Source: Rhodococcoides kyotonense (GTDB lineage: Bacteria; Actinomycetota; Actinomycetes; Mycobacteriales; Mycobacteriaceae). From it: a DNA stretch of 64,000 nucleotides. The stretch lies in NCBI RefSeq assembly GCF_900188125.1, contig NZ_FZOW01000013.1, positions 62,001 to 126,000 of the forward strand, read 5' to 3'. The notes below the pieces were generated by a model. The model made no database searches and was not told the origin of the DNA. It saw only the letters and a program-made list of their open reading frames with translations. Shown piece by piece: positions 52,389 to 61,571 of this stretch. The stretch's first letter is position 1. The number at the start of each line of letters is the position of its first letter. The translations under genes and the position numbers were made by a program.

Positions 52389-54011
52389 ATGCGCGGCCGG
52401 TGGTTGATACTCGCGCCGATACTCGCCGTTGCGACGGCGATGGTCGGAACTGTCGCTCATGAACCCGTCAGCGATCATCCCGTGTTCCGTGAGATGAGCG
52501 GCCCGGACGTCGTGAATCCGATGCGCGGGCAGTTCGACAACATCACGACGGGGTTGTTCCCGCAGGCCAACGTCAGCCAGCAGCACTACCCGGACTGGCC
52601 GGGAACCAAAGATGCTGCGATCAGAGTGAATTGGCGCTCTCTGCAACCGGTCGACCCTCGCACGCTGCCGCCCGAGGCTCCGGAGTCGGAACGATACGAC
52701 TTCTCCGAGATCGACGCAGCGCTCGCCGCATACGGCGCTCAGGGGATGCGCGTCGGACTGCGTGTGTCCGCCTACGACTCGTGTTGCGAGACTTCGCCCG
52801 AAGGCAACGTCAACATCGGTGCACCCGACTGGCTCACGACGGTCCCCGGAGCGACGACGAGTTACGAGTACGACGGTATCCGGCAGGTCATCCCGAGCTG
52901 GAACGACAACAACTACGTCGGGAATTTCGAAGCACTGCTTGCGGCGCTCGGTCGTCGATACGACCGCGACGAACGTCTGTCCATATTCGAGATGTCGGGC
53001 TACGGGGATTTCAGTGAGAACCACGTCGCGTTCATGCGAGATCAGCTCGGACTCCCCGGCCCAGAAGAAGAATCCAGCGAAGCCGAGCTGGGTTACTACA
53101 GTCAGTATCGAGATCAGTACATCACCAAGGACACCGTGGTGCGTCTCGTCGACGCCAACCTTCGTGCGTTCGCGAACACGCAGATCGTCACCGCGACAGG
53201 TAATCCGGAGATCGTCAAGCAGCTTCTACGGGACAGTGCCGAGTTGGCGGGCACCGTCAAACCCGTCGGACTTCGTGCAGACTGCCTCGGGGTCTTCTCG
53301 CCTGTACCGACATGGGCCGACAATCGGTATTCGAAATATGTCGAGCGCGCCGACCCGATCATCGACGTTCTCCGAGAACGGTATTCGACGGCGCCCGTAC
53401 TGACCGAGTGGTGTCAGAAGCCCGACGACATGACATCGAGCGAGTATTACGAGCGCGGCCTCGCCGACGTCATCGACAATCACGTGTCGATGACCGCGAG
53501 CAGCGGTTTCCCCGATCAGTTCAACGGCGACACGATGGACCGCAGGCTGTATTCACTGTGGTCGCAGGCCAACGTCGTCGCGGGATATCGCTACGTCGCA
53601 GATGCGACGGCGCACACGTCCGACCAGGCGGGAACGGTGTCGGGGACCGTGCGATGGACCAACAAGGGGTCCGGATCCACGCACGAGAACTGGACGATCG
53701 AGTACCGCTTGCTCGACCCCAACGGTGCCGTCGTGCAGACCGTGCCGTCGGTGATCGATCTACGGTCCATGAGCTCGCCGCAGTCGACCGCCGACAACGG
53801 AACCGTTCCGACGCCGACCACCGCGCAGGAAACCATCGAATTCGACACCTCGGGATTGTCGTCGGGTTTCTACACGGTGTCTGCAGCTGTCGTGTGGAAC
53901 GAGCACAAGGCGGGCGCGACGACGACAGTCGACTACGAACCGATGAACTTGGCACAGAACGGGCGCGGCAGAGACGGCAGCTACGGACTGGTGACGTTCC
54001 AGATTCCGTGA
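52389..54011 (+). CDS. Secreted DUF4874/DUF4832-type protein, glycoside-hydrolase-like
   Basis: The protein has 540 residues from the ATG at 52389; an in-frame TTG at 52374 is possible. A signal/anchor helix (WLILAPILAVATAMVGTVA) directs export. NPMRGQFDN followed by AAIRVNWRSLQP, YDFSEIDAALAAYGAQGMRVGLRVS and SIFEMSGYGDFSENH are typical of the DUF4874/DUF4832 TIM-barrel pair. VLTEWCQKPDD carries a conserved acidic residue. The C-terminal ~130 residues form a beta-sandwich. Such proteins are glycan-associated; it could trim or bind the EPS. Upstream, GGAAGTCTGCTG occurs twice (52344 and 52362) immediately before the start. Confidence 0.8.
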   Translation: MRGRWLILAPILAVATAMVGTVAHEPVSDHPVFREMSGPDVVNPMRGQFDNITTGLFPQANVSQQHYPDWPGTKDAAIRVNWRSLQPVDPRTLPPEAPESERYDFSEIDAALAAYGAQGMRVGLRVSAYDSCCETSPEGNVNIGAPDWLTTVPGATTSYEYDGIRQVIPSWNDNNYVGNFEALLAALGRRYDRDERLSIFEMSGYGDFSENHVAFMRDQLGLPGPEEESSEAELGYYSQYRDQYITKDTVVRLVDANLRAFANTQIVTATGNPEIVKQLLRDSAELAGTVKPVGLRADCLGVFSPVPTWADNRYSKYVERADPIIDVLRERYSTAPVLTEWCQKPDDMTSSEYYERGLADVIDNHVSMTASSGFPDQFNGDTMDRRLYSLWSQANVVAGYRYVADATAHTSDQAGTVSGTVRWTNKGSGSTHENWTIEYRLLDPNGAVVQTVPSVIDLRSMSSPQSTADNGTVPTPTTAQETIEFDTSGLSSGFYTVSAAVVWNEHKAGATTTVDYEPMNLAQNGRGRDGSYGLVTFQIP

Positions 54012-54051
54012 CGGCCGTTGAGTTCGAGCCGGGTGGTTCGAGGCGGGTGAC

Positions 54052-54591
54052 TCAGCCGAGCATGGTGGTCCACAAGTCCCGCTTCGTTCCCGGTGCATCC
54101 TGCACGTAACCAGGAACTTCGCCCTCGCTGACGAAACCACGCAGTCGAAGCGCACGCGCCAACGCCGCGTCGTCGGGATGCACCGCGATGGACGCGCGGC
54201 GCAGCCACGGGTCGGTGCCTGCGAGCGAGCCGAGGACGGCTCCGACTGCCTCGGAGGCGACGACGTCGGAATCGACTGTGTCGAGCGCCAACACGACGAC
54301 AGCGGACGAGGTGCCGTGATCGAGGAGGGCAGTCACGAAGCCGACGGGAACCTTGTCGACGACGATGGAGTAGCGGTAGTGCGGGCCGATGTGGCCGCGG
54401 CCGGCCGCGCGACGCTCGGGTGCGGTCCGAACCAGCTCGAGCAGTCCGTCGGTGGTGACTGCGGTCGCCTCGACCACACCGAACTGCACAGCGGGACGGC
54501 GTGCCTGCCTGATCTGGAATTTCGCGTACCGAACGCCGACTTGAAGCATTCCTATTCCGAGCTCGAGGGATCCCTTTGCGGATGGGCGCAT
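54052..54591 (-). CDS. GNAT-like acyltransferase domain protein
   Basis: The 179-residue protein is a probable GNAT fold. HYRYSIVVDKVPVGFVTALLD and VVVLALDTVDSDVVASEAVGAVL cover strands 3-4 and the helix that follows. ASIAVHPDDAALARALRLRGFVSEGEVPGYV matches the C-terminal part where an asparagine/serine often precedes 'L...GF...G'. The typical pyrophosphate loop (R/Q-x-x-G-x-G/A) is not clear, so activity is uncertain. It is divergent from the glycosyltransferase at 54642, with a 50-nt shared promoter gap. It may modify an EPS sugar. Confidence 0.65.
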   Translation of the reverse strand: MRPSAKGSLELGIGMLQVGVRYAKFQIRQARRPAVQFGVVEATAVTTDGLLELVRTAPERRAAGRGHIGPHYRYSIVVDKVPVGFVTALLDHGTSSAVVVLALDTVDSDVVASEAVGAVLGSLAGTDPWLRRASIAVHPDDAALARALRLRGFVSEGEVPGYVQDAPGTKRDLWTTMLG

Positions 54592-54641
54592 GAACCGACT
54601 CTCGAGCTGGAGGACAGGAAAAGACCAGTTAGACTATAACA

Positions 54642-55727
54642 GTGCAGAAATCGCTTCGCGTGCTTGTCGTCGGGCCTGCAGCATCGTCCCCCGAGAGCCG
54701 CGGAGGAATGGCAACCGTCGTGAAGCTGATGCTGGCCGATCCGTCGGCCGACATCGTGACGAGCAGCATTGCCACCTATGTCGATTCCACGCGGCTCAGG
54801 AAGCTCGTGGTCGGTGTCACCGGTGTGCTGCGTGCCTCCTGGGCCGTCGGGCGCGGTCGAGCGGACGTGCTGCACGTGCACCTGGCACACGGCGGCAGTG
54901 TTCTTCGGAAATCGGTGCCCATGGCGGTTGCTCGACGCGTCGGCGTCACGGTGATCGTGCACGCACACAGTTACGATTTCGCGGGCTGGTTCGATCGACT
55001 GCCAGGGCCTGCACGCGCGTTCGTTCGGTCGGCCCTCGCGGCGGACCGGTGGTTGGTGCTCGGGACCGAACTGGCCGTCGAATATGCGGACCGCGTCGGG
55101 CTCGATCCAGAGTCGGTGACGGTGCTGTACAACCCGGTTCGGCTCCCCGAAGCCGTTGCACCGCAAGAGGACACGAACGTGATCCGAATCGTGACTCTCG
55201 GCCGGCTCGGGCAGCGCAAGGGGTCGTTCGATCTGATCGACGCGGTCGCGTCGCTGCCGGTGGAGATTCGTCGTCGAATGTCGGTGACGATGTGCGGTGA
55301 CGGTGATGTCGACGAGGTTCGAGAGTCCGTGCGTCGCAACGGTATCGACGATGTGGTGACAGTGCGTGGGTGGACGTCGCCGGAAGACTGTGCCGAGATA
55401 CTCTCTCGATCGCACGTGTTCGTGCTCCCGAGCTACAGTGAAGGCCTGCCGATGGCCTTGCTGGAAGCCATGTCTCACGGCCTCGCGCCCGTCACGACGC
55501 CTGCCGGGAGTATCGGCGAGGTAGTCACTGACGACGTCGATGCGCTCGTCGTGACGCCGGGCGACGTTCCCGCACTGGCGACATCGCTCCGACGCGTCGT
55601 CGAGGACGGAGACGCTCGCCGCCGCATCGCCGCCGCTGCTCGCGCAACGGCATCACGATTCGACGTCGACACCTGGTACGCGAGCCTGAACGGGATCTGG
55701 CGCGATGCCCGCGGTGTCGGCAAGTAG
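54642..55727 (+). CDS. GT4-family glycosyltransferase (EPS locus 2)
   Basis: The 361-residue GT-B enzyme contains VLVVGPAASSPESRGGMATVV, HVHLAHGGSVLRKS, TVIVHAHSYDFAGW, IRIVTLGRLGQRKGSFDLIDAV and VFVLPSYSEGLPMALLEAMSHG (E-x7-E region). It starts at a GTG with TAGACT (54630-54635) seven nucleotides upstream, which would suit a leaderless transcript. The last 75 nt overlap the convergent glycosyltransferase gene. Confidence 0.92.
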   Translation: MQKSLRVLVVGPAASSPESRGGMATVVKLMLADPSADIVTSSIATYVDSTRLRKLVVGVTGVLRASWAVGRGRADVLHVHLAHGGSVLRKSVPMAVARRVGVTVIVHAHSYDFAGWFDRLPGPARAFVRSALAADRWLVLGTELAVEYADRVGLDPESVTVLYNPVRLPEAVAPQEDTNVIRIVTLGRLGQRKGSFDLIDAVASLPVEIRRRMSVTMCGDGDVDEVRESVRRNGIDDVVTVRGWTSPEDCAEILSRSHVFVLPSYSEGLPMALLEAMSHGLAPVTTPAGSIGEVVTDDVDALVVTPGDVPALATSLRRVVEDGDARRRIAAAARATASRFDVDTWYASLNGIWRDARGVGK

Positions 55728-56744
55728 CGCATGCAGCCGAGCACCCACCACGTTCGAGGAGAACATCGAGTCGTAGTGCCTCCGTGCCGCGACACCCGAT
55801 CGAAATGCGGTGTCGGGGTTCGCAAGTCGATCGAACTCGGCGATCAACGAGTCGACGTCGTCCACTCCGAGAGCCGGTTCGCCGGGCGTCTGGAACTCGG
55901 GTAGCGCACCTCGATCGCTGACGATCGTCGCGACACCCAACTGCATCGACAGCACCTGCACTCCGCTCTGCGATGCTCGACGGTAATGTGCGAGTGACGC
56001 TTTCGCGCGTGAGATGGCGCCGAGTTCGTCGTCGTACCGGAACGGTTCGTTGCGATGAACGGTGTTGGGCGGCAGCGGTTCGTCGATCGACCCTTTGCCG
56101 ATGACAACGAGATCGTCACCCCGCCAACCGGGTCCGGCGACGTGTCGACGCCATGCTTCGAGGACGACGTCGATGTTCTTGTAGGAGTTGATACGTCCGA
56201 GCAGCACGAAGTCCCGACGGGCGTCTGCAGGAACGACGGCGGATACTCGAGCGTCCTCGAGGTCGCTCGTCAGCGGGATCGCACGGACGGGCGTGCTCGT
56301 ACCGGGAACCTGTCCTCTGCGCACGGCGTCGGCGACGTACTCGCTGAATGTCACAGTCGCAGAGGAGGACCGACCCCACCGGTCGAAGACCGTTCTCTCC
56401 CAGGTGGGACGGTGCTCGCTTGCGTCGTGCGGACGGTCGTCGTGAATCAGTTGCACGCGTGGAGCCAGTGCACCGAACGCGATCCACCGTGGGTCACGGA
56501 CGAGTTCGGTGACCACGACGTCGGGAGCGAACTCGCGCGCCCCACGAAGCGCTTTCGCGAACGGAAGCCAGCTCCGAGGCTGCTTGAACCGCGCGTCGAG
56601 GACCACCTCGTACGGGCGGGCCGCGTCGGACTCGGGGTGTTGGTCGGTGGTGACGAGCATGACGTCGTCGCCGCGCTCACGAAGTGCTTCGACGTGAATT
56701 CGGGCCAGCGGGCGCATCCACGGCGACAGCCACAGAACCTTCAT
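55653..56744 (-). CDS. GT4-like glycosyltransferase (EPS locus 2)
   Basis: The protein has 363 residues from the ATG at 56744 (AAGGA upstream), overlapping the stop of the upstream fusion gene by ATGA. GT-B features are MKVLWLSPWMRPLARIHVEAL, VTFSEYVADAVRRG, FVLLGRINSYKNIDVVLEAW, LVVIGKGSIDEP and SQSGVQVLSMQLGVATIVSDRGALPE. The donor-site glutamate motif is weak. It forms a tight minus-strand operon with the fusion glycosyltransferase and flippase upstream. The 3' end overlaps the convergent 54642 gene by 75 nt. Confidence 0.87.
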   Translation of the reverse strand: MKVLWLSPWMRPLARIHVEALRERGDDVMLVTTDQHPESDAARPYEVVLDARFKQPRSWLPFAKALRGAREFAPDVVVTELVRDPRWIAFGALAPRVQLIHDDRPHDASEHRPTWERTVFDRWGRSSSATVTFSEYVADAVRRGQVPGTSTPVRAIPLTSDLEDARVSAVVPADARRDFVLLGRINSYKNIDVVLEAWRRHVAGPGWRGDDLVVIGKGSIDEPLPPNTVHRNEPFRYDDELGAISRAKASLAHYRRASQSGVQVLSMQLGVATIVSDRGALPEFQTPGEPALGVDDVDSLIAEFDRLANPDTAFRSGVAARRHYDSMFSSNVVGARLHALLADTAGIAPDPVQARVPGVDVES

Positions 56745-58732
56745 CGAGATCCTTCCGACAGCACGGCGTCGAAGGATTCCTCGTACGCATCGGCCATCGA
56801 TTCGATGGTGTACTCGGAACGCATGCGGTCGTAGCCTGCCAGTCCGAGTGTCGGCCACGTCGTCGTGTCACCGAGGAGGCCTGCCAGGGTGGAGCGCCAC
56901 GCGTCGACCGTGATCGGTTCGACCAGTGTGCCTGCCCGACCGTGATCGAGCATGTCGGGCACAGCGCACACCGACGACGCGACGACAGGGATCCGCCGCG
57001 CCATCGCCTCGAGAATGACCATCGGAAACGCCTCGGATCGGCTCGGGACGCACAGCAGGTCACAATCGGCGAGCGCATGCTGCGGTCCGGGAGACCACCC
57101 ACGCCACCGGATTCGATCGCGCAGGTCGGCCGGAGTCAGGGCTTCGAGGCGTTCACGGTCGGGCCCGTCGCCGTAGATCGACAGCTCCCACGGCAAGTCG
57201 CGCAGGCCGTCCAATGCCTCGACGAGCACATGAGGATTCTTGTGTTCGAGGATCCGCGAGAGCATGACGAGGTGCGGAACGTCGGCAATGGGGCGCCGGG
57301 GTTCCTCGTCCGGCAATTCCAGGGCCGACACGACACCGTTGGGCGCGACGAACACCGTGTCTCCGAGGTGCTGATGCGTCGTAGCCTGGTCCCAGTGCCC
57401 GCCGGACAGCGCGACGAAACCGTCGGCGCGTGCCATCGCGCGTGCCAGCGGAGACGAGTAGGTCGGCGCGTCGAGCTCCGGCGGAATGTGGGCTGCCACC
57501 AACCACTTTCGATGACGGCCACTCGCCCGCCACAGACTCGCGAAGCCGACCTCGGTGTTGGTGTCACCGCTGACGACGACGGTGTTCTTGTTCGCCGTGT
57601 CGACCATCGGCGCCCACCACGGCTGACGCACGACACGCACCGTGTGCGGGATCTCGGCCACCAGGGGGCCGAAGCGCTGCATGGCCGCGATCGTGACGTC
57701 GTAACCCCGCCTGTGCAATTCGGTGGCGAGCAACACGTGATGACGCTCGGCGCCGCCGTAGACGAGGCGATTGATCGTGAACACGATGGACGGCCGTGCC
57801 GTGCCGGACGTGCGTCGCCGCGCGTTCCGTCGGGACCGTTGCACGCGATCGAGGATCGACGTCCCCGCCAGATACAGGTCGGCACTGTGGACGCCGCGCC
57901 GGTGCTCGAGACCGAGAGCGACGTTGGCACGCAACAATTCTGCCGATCGCGTCGTACCCTTGTCGTCGCCGGCGACGGTTCCCGCGCCGGAATGCGCGAT
58001 GGCCGTCTCGTCGACGAGTCGAACCGTCCAGCCGGCCGCGCGGGCACGCTGCTGCCAGTCGAATTCCTCGCCGTACAGGAAGAATTCGTCGTCGAACTCG
58101 CCGACGGCGTTCCAGGCATCCCGGTCGATCGCGAGGCACGCGCCGGTCAGGTACCCGTCGACCTCGTCGGGCGCCGAGGCATACAGATCCGACAGAGGTG
58201 TTCCGCGCAGCACCTCGGCGTACCCGGCCTTGGATACGAGGGACCGCACGACTCCGGAATTACGATGTGCGACATCCCAAGTCCGGTGGCGGCCGGTGCG
58301 CTCGGAATGGAATCGGTCTCCGTTCGGAACGACCATCGGAGCGGCTGCGGCCACATCGCGATGTCCGAGTACCTCCAGCGTCCGGTTCAGAGGAGCGAGT
58401 ACCTCGGCGTCCGGATTGAGAAGCAACAGGTGATCGTCGGGAACCTCGGCGGCGAGAGCGTTGACTGCTGCGGCGAATCCCTTGTTGGATCCGTCTCCGA
58501 ACCACCGCACGTCGGGGTGCTCGCCGCGGACGTCGTCCATACCGGGGTAGTCGAGACCCGAGTTGTCCCACACCAGAACGGGATTGTCCGGCATGTGGGT
58601 CGCGACGGAGTCGAGGCATGTCCGAAGCTGGTCGGGGCTGCGGTACGCGACGATCAGAATGCTGACCGTGCGCGCGACGCTGTCGGTACTCGATGGTGCG
58701 GCCTTCGCGGTGTCGGTGCTGTGCCGGGTCAT
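56741..58732 (-). CDS. Two-domain GT2-GT4 glycosyltransferase fusion
   Basis: The protein has 663 residues from the ATG at 58732, overlapping the flippase stop by ATGA. Residues ~22-290 are a GT2 (GT-A fold) domain: VSILIVAYRSPDQLRTCLDS, GSNKGFAAAVNALA, LLLNPDAEVLAP, DEFFLYGEEFDWQQRA. Residues ~310-655 are a GT4 (GT-B fold) domain: IVFTINRLVYGGAERHHVLL, VMLSRILEHKNPHVLVEAL, VPSRSEAFPMVILEAMARR. One polypeptide would add two successive sugars to the lipid carrier. No frameshift or stop separates the halves. Confidence 0.92.
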   Translation of the reverse strand: MTRHSTDTAKAAPSSTDSVARTVSILIVAYRSPDQLRTCLDSVATHMPDNPVLVWDNSGLDYPGMDDVRGEHPDVRWFGDGSNKGFAAAVNALAAEVPDDHLLLLNPDAEVLAPLNRTLEVLGHRDVAAAAPMVVPNGDRFHSERTGRHRTWDVAHRNSGVVRSLVSKAGYAEVLRGTPLSDLYASAPDEVDGYLTGACLAIDRDAWNAVGEFDDEFFLYGEEFDWQQRARAAGWTVRLVDETAIAHSGAGTVAGDDKGTTRSAELLRANVALGLEHRRGVHSADLYLAGTSILDRVQRSRRNARRRTSGTARPSIVFTINRLVYGGAERHHVLLATELHRRGYDVTIAAMQRFGPLVAEIPHTVRVVRQPWWAPMVDTANKNTVVVSGDTNTEVGFASLWRASGRHRKWLVAAHIPPELDAPTYSSPLARAMARADGFVALSGGHWDQATTHQHLGDTVFVAPNGVVSALELPDEEPRRPIADVPHLVMLSRILEHKNPHVLVEALDGLRDLPWELSIYGDGPDRERLEALTPADLRDRIRWRGWSPGPQHALADCDLLCVPSRSEAFPMVILEAMARRIPVVASSVCAVPDMLDHGRAGTLVEPITVDAWRSTLAGLLGDTTTWPTLGLAGYDRMRSEYTIESMADAYEESFDAVLSEGSR

Positions 58733-60405
58733 CGCGTGGTCCTTCCTTGTTCGGTCTCTGCGGCAGTGTCGGTGAGAGGGTCGTCGTCGCCTTCGGTGTC
58801 CAGCAGCGTCTTCAGGTTCCGGATCTTCGCGGGCCCGAACACGAGATTCGCGACGGCGTAGACGACGACGGCCACGACACCCGAGATCACCAGAGGAAGA
58901 TCCTGCACGAAATACACCACGACGCCGGTGATGGTCAGCGGGACGAGTACCTTGCCCATGTACCGGAACGGGGTTCGATACGGACTCTTGCGATGCAGAC
59001 GCCAGGTGACGACGACGAGCCCGCTGAACTCGGCGAACAACAGTGCGGCACTGGCGCCGATCGCGCCGAAGGCGGGGATGAACGCGATGTTCAGACCGAT
59101 GTTGATCACGAGGTTGACGACGTTGAGCCTGAGCAGAAATACCTGATCGTGGGCAGCGAACAGTGCTTGGCTCAACACGCCGTTCATGAACGTGACCGAC
59201 ACCGCGACGAACAGCAACGCGAGGGCAGGTTTGCCGTCGCTGACGAACTCGTCCGACCCCATCGTCGCGACGATCGGTCCCGCCAGCATGATGCCGACCA
59301 GGCCGATCGGAAGTGCAACGAGCGACAGTGTTTCGACGCTCCGCTCGACGAAGTCGGCGAATCCCTTCTTGTCGACGGCGAACTTCCGCGTCATCGACGA
59401 CAACGTCGACGACAGAAAGAACTGCGAGATGACCGACGTCGTGAACGCGACCGTGTAAGCCAGGCCGTAGACACCCACTTGCGCAGGTGTGCTCAACAAG
59501 CTCAGCAGTACAGCGTCGGTTCGCCAGTACAGAACACCGATGATCAGAACACCGGTCTGCGGAAGGCTTTCCACGATGAGACCGATGCTTTCCTTCCACG
59601 AGAAGATCGGCCAGAACGGAATCATCTTGCCCGCAGCCCAGAACTGGATCACCAGTTGCACGACGAGGGGTACGACCTGGGCGAGGGCGAACCAGACCAG
59701 TGGCGCATCGATCTGAATCATGACGAGAGTCGCGCCGAGAGATGCCATGCGCCCGACCAGGTCCGATACGGCAACCGCAGTGAAGTTGACCTTCGTGACG
59801 AAAATCGGCTGCACACAGGTCAATACCGTCGACACCGTCAGCGTCGTCGACATGATGATCAGCATCGCCTTGACCTCGGAATCACCCGAGTAGATCAAGA
59901 GCCCGGACGCCATGGTGATCAACGACAGCGGGATGCAGTACACCAACGACAGACCGGTGTTGATCCGAATCAGTCGCTGCAGGTCGCCCTTCCCGGACGT
60001 GACGCGGCGCACGATGACCGAGCCGATCCCGAGCTCGGTGAAGCTGGTCCACAGTCCGACGAAGACGATTGCGGTGGTCAGATGGCCGTACGACGTCGGC
60101 CCGAGATGACGCGTCGTGATGGCGACGGTGAAGACCGACGCGAGCATGCCGAGAACACGAAACACCAACTGGGTTCCGAAGGCCTGCGCGATCTTGCCGG
60201 TGGAGACTTCCTCGTCGTCGTGGTTCTCGTCACCGTCGTCGGGCAGCTTCGGTTGCTCGATTCGAGGTGAATCGACGATTCGCGGCAATCGTATGGTGGA
60301 TTGCTCGGGAAACTGCCAGAATGCCTCCCGTGCGGCCATTTCCTGCGCACGTGTCGTCGGGTCACGGTGAACCGTGGCCTCGGGCAGGTGGTAGGCGAGT
60401 TTCAT
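58729..60405 (-). CDS. Wzx-type polysaccharide flippase (EPS locus 2)
   Basis: The 558-residue MOP/Wzx exporter has about fourteen transmembrane helices (STGKIAQAFGTQLVFRVLGMLA begins the first). An unusually long charged N-terminal extension of ~70 residues (PKLPDDGDENHDDEE is part of it) would be cytoplasmic, and a C-terminal acidic tail follows the last helix. It flips the lipid-linked repeat unit made by the neighbouring glycosyltransferases. It heads the minus-strand run 60405-55653 and diverges from the glycosyltransferase at 60495 over 89 nt. Confidence 0.92.
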   Translation of the reverse strand: MKLAYHLPEATVHRDPTTRAQEMAAREAFWQFPEQSTIRLPRIVDSPRIEQPKLPDDGDENHDDEEVSTGKIAQAFGTQLVFRVLGMLASVFTVAITTRHLGPTSYGHLTTAIVFVGLWTSFTELGIGSVIVRRVTSGKGDLQRLIRINTGLSLVYCIPLSLITMASGLLIYSGDSEVKAMLIIMSTTLTVSTVLTCVQPIFVTKVNFTAVAVSDLVGRMASLGATLVMIQIDAPLVWFALAQVVPLVVQLVIQFWAAGKMIPFWPIFSWKESIGLIVESLPQTGVLIIGVLYWRTDAVLLSLLSTPAQVGVYGLAYTVAFTTSVISQFFLSSTLSSMTRKFAVDKKGFADFVERSVETLSLVALPIGLVGIMLAGPIVATMGSDEFVSDGKPALALLFVAVSVTFMNGVLSQALFAAHDQVFLLRLNVVNLVINIGLNIAFIPAFGAIGASAALLFAEFSGLVVVTWRLHRKSPYRTPFRYMGKVLVPLTITGVVVYFVQDLPLVISGVVAVVVYAVANLVFGPAKIRNLKTLLDTEGDDDPLTDTAAETEQGRTTR

Positions 60406-60494
60406 GCAGCCACCTCGTTCGGAAGCTGCCGCCGCACGCCGGGACGTAATAGGGTGGCGGAGTTGGGGATCAAGGCCGACATCGGGGAGAGAAC

Positions 60495-61571
60495 ATGTCG
60501 ATCACGCGGGCTCACGTGCCGCTGGCGGGGAAATTGTCGGCTGCGCAGTGGCGTCGTCGGTACGACGCGGGGGAAGTTCCGGACGCAACGCCCTACGGGT
60601 TGCACAAGATGGCCGAGAGTGGAATCGAGACCACGTTCGGCACAGCGGATCTCGGGCGTGCGAGCGCCAGAGTCGGTGCGTCCGTGCGCTATCGCGTGGA
60701 CGGGCTCGAACTCGTGGAGGCGCTCGGGGAGCGAAAGAACTACACGACGAGCAACACCGACGCCGTACTGTGCTACGACGAGCGCACGGGCATTCCCGCG
60801 GCGATGCTCGCCGAGACGTCGCGTCGATACGCGCCTGTCGTGTCCGGTATCGGCTGGATCACACACAGATCCGCCCCGTACCCCAAGTGGAATCGCATGT
60901 TCGGACACGCGCTCGCCAAAACGCCCGCGCTGTGGTCGCAGTGCAGGCCGGTTCTCGACACCTTGCACGACGAGTGGGGCATCGAACGACAGAGACTTCA
61001 CTTCGTCCCTCTCGGAATCGATGCGGATTTCTACCGCGTCCAGACCGAGCCGCCGATTCCCGGCCGCGTCATGAGTGCCGGTGAAGACCGGTTCCGCGAC
61101 CATGCTCTGTTGGTCGAGGCCGTGGCGACGGTGCGACGAACGATCCCCGACGCGTTCCTCGAACTCGCGACGGGCCTGCCCGTCGACGTGCCCGCCGATC
61201 TCGGCGCGGTGCACACCGAGCGTCTCGACGGACGGATGCGCGACGTGTACCAGCGTGCGAGCGTCGTCGCACTCGCTCTTCGACCGACGATCTCCGGGTC
61301 GGGTCTGACCGTCGTGTTGGAGGCGATGGCGAGCGGAAGGCCGGTCGTCGTCACCGACAACCCTGGTATGAGCGACTACGTCGAGGACGGTGTGACCGGC
61401 GTGCTCGTACCGGGTGGCGATGCCGACGCGTTGGCCGATGCCATCGCAGGCTTGCTCGCCGACCCGGACCGGGCCGCGGCTATGGGTCATGCCGCGGCAG
61501 CGCGAGTGCGATCGCAGTTCACGTCGAGCGTCATGGCATACCACCTAGCGCAGATCGTTCGGTCGGTGTAG
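60495..61571 (+). CDS. GT4-family glycosyltransferase (EPS locus 2)
   Basis: The protein has 358 residues from the ATG at 60495 (GGGAGAG upstream). The N-terminal half is atypical (RRRYDAGEVPDATPYGLHKMAE). The C-terminal half has VMSAGEDRFRDHALLVEAV and ALRPTISGSGLTVVLEAMASGRPVV (E-x7-E equivalent), then DNPGMSDYVEDGVTGVLVPGGD. It is a GT-B enzyme of the second repeat-unit pathway. The last 41 nt overlap the convergent WecG/TagA gene. Confidence 0.9.
   Translation: MSITRAHVPLAGKLSAAQWRRRYDAGEVPDATPYGLHKMAESGIETTFGTADLGRASARVGASVRYRVDGLELVEALGERKNYTTSNTDAVLCYDERTGIPAAMLAETSRRYAPVVSGIGWITHRSAPYPKWNRMFGHALAKTPALWSQCRPVLDTLHDEWGIERQRLHFVPLGIDADFYRVQTEPPIPGRVMSAGEDRFRDHALLVEAVATVRRTIPDAFLELATGLPVDVPADLGAVHTERLDGRMRDVYQRASVVALALRPTISGSGLTVVLEAMASGRPVVVTDNPGMSDYVEDGVTGVLVPGGDADALADAIAGLLADPDRAAAMGHAAAARVRSQFTSSVMAYHLAQIVRSV

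Noticed and set aside
56684..58861. 725-codon plus-strand frame opposite the GT2-GT4 fusion
   Set aside because: Antisense shadow of a gene with complete glycosyltransferase motifs; no ribosome-binding site or family signature.
58693..60270. 525-codon plus-strand frame opposite the flippase
   Set aside because: The translation is almost purely Arg/Asp/Gln/His with no hydrophobic core, while the minus strand encodes a well-formed polytopic membrane protein.
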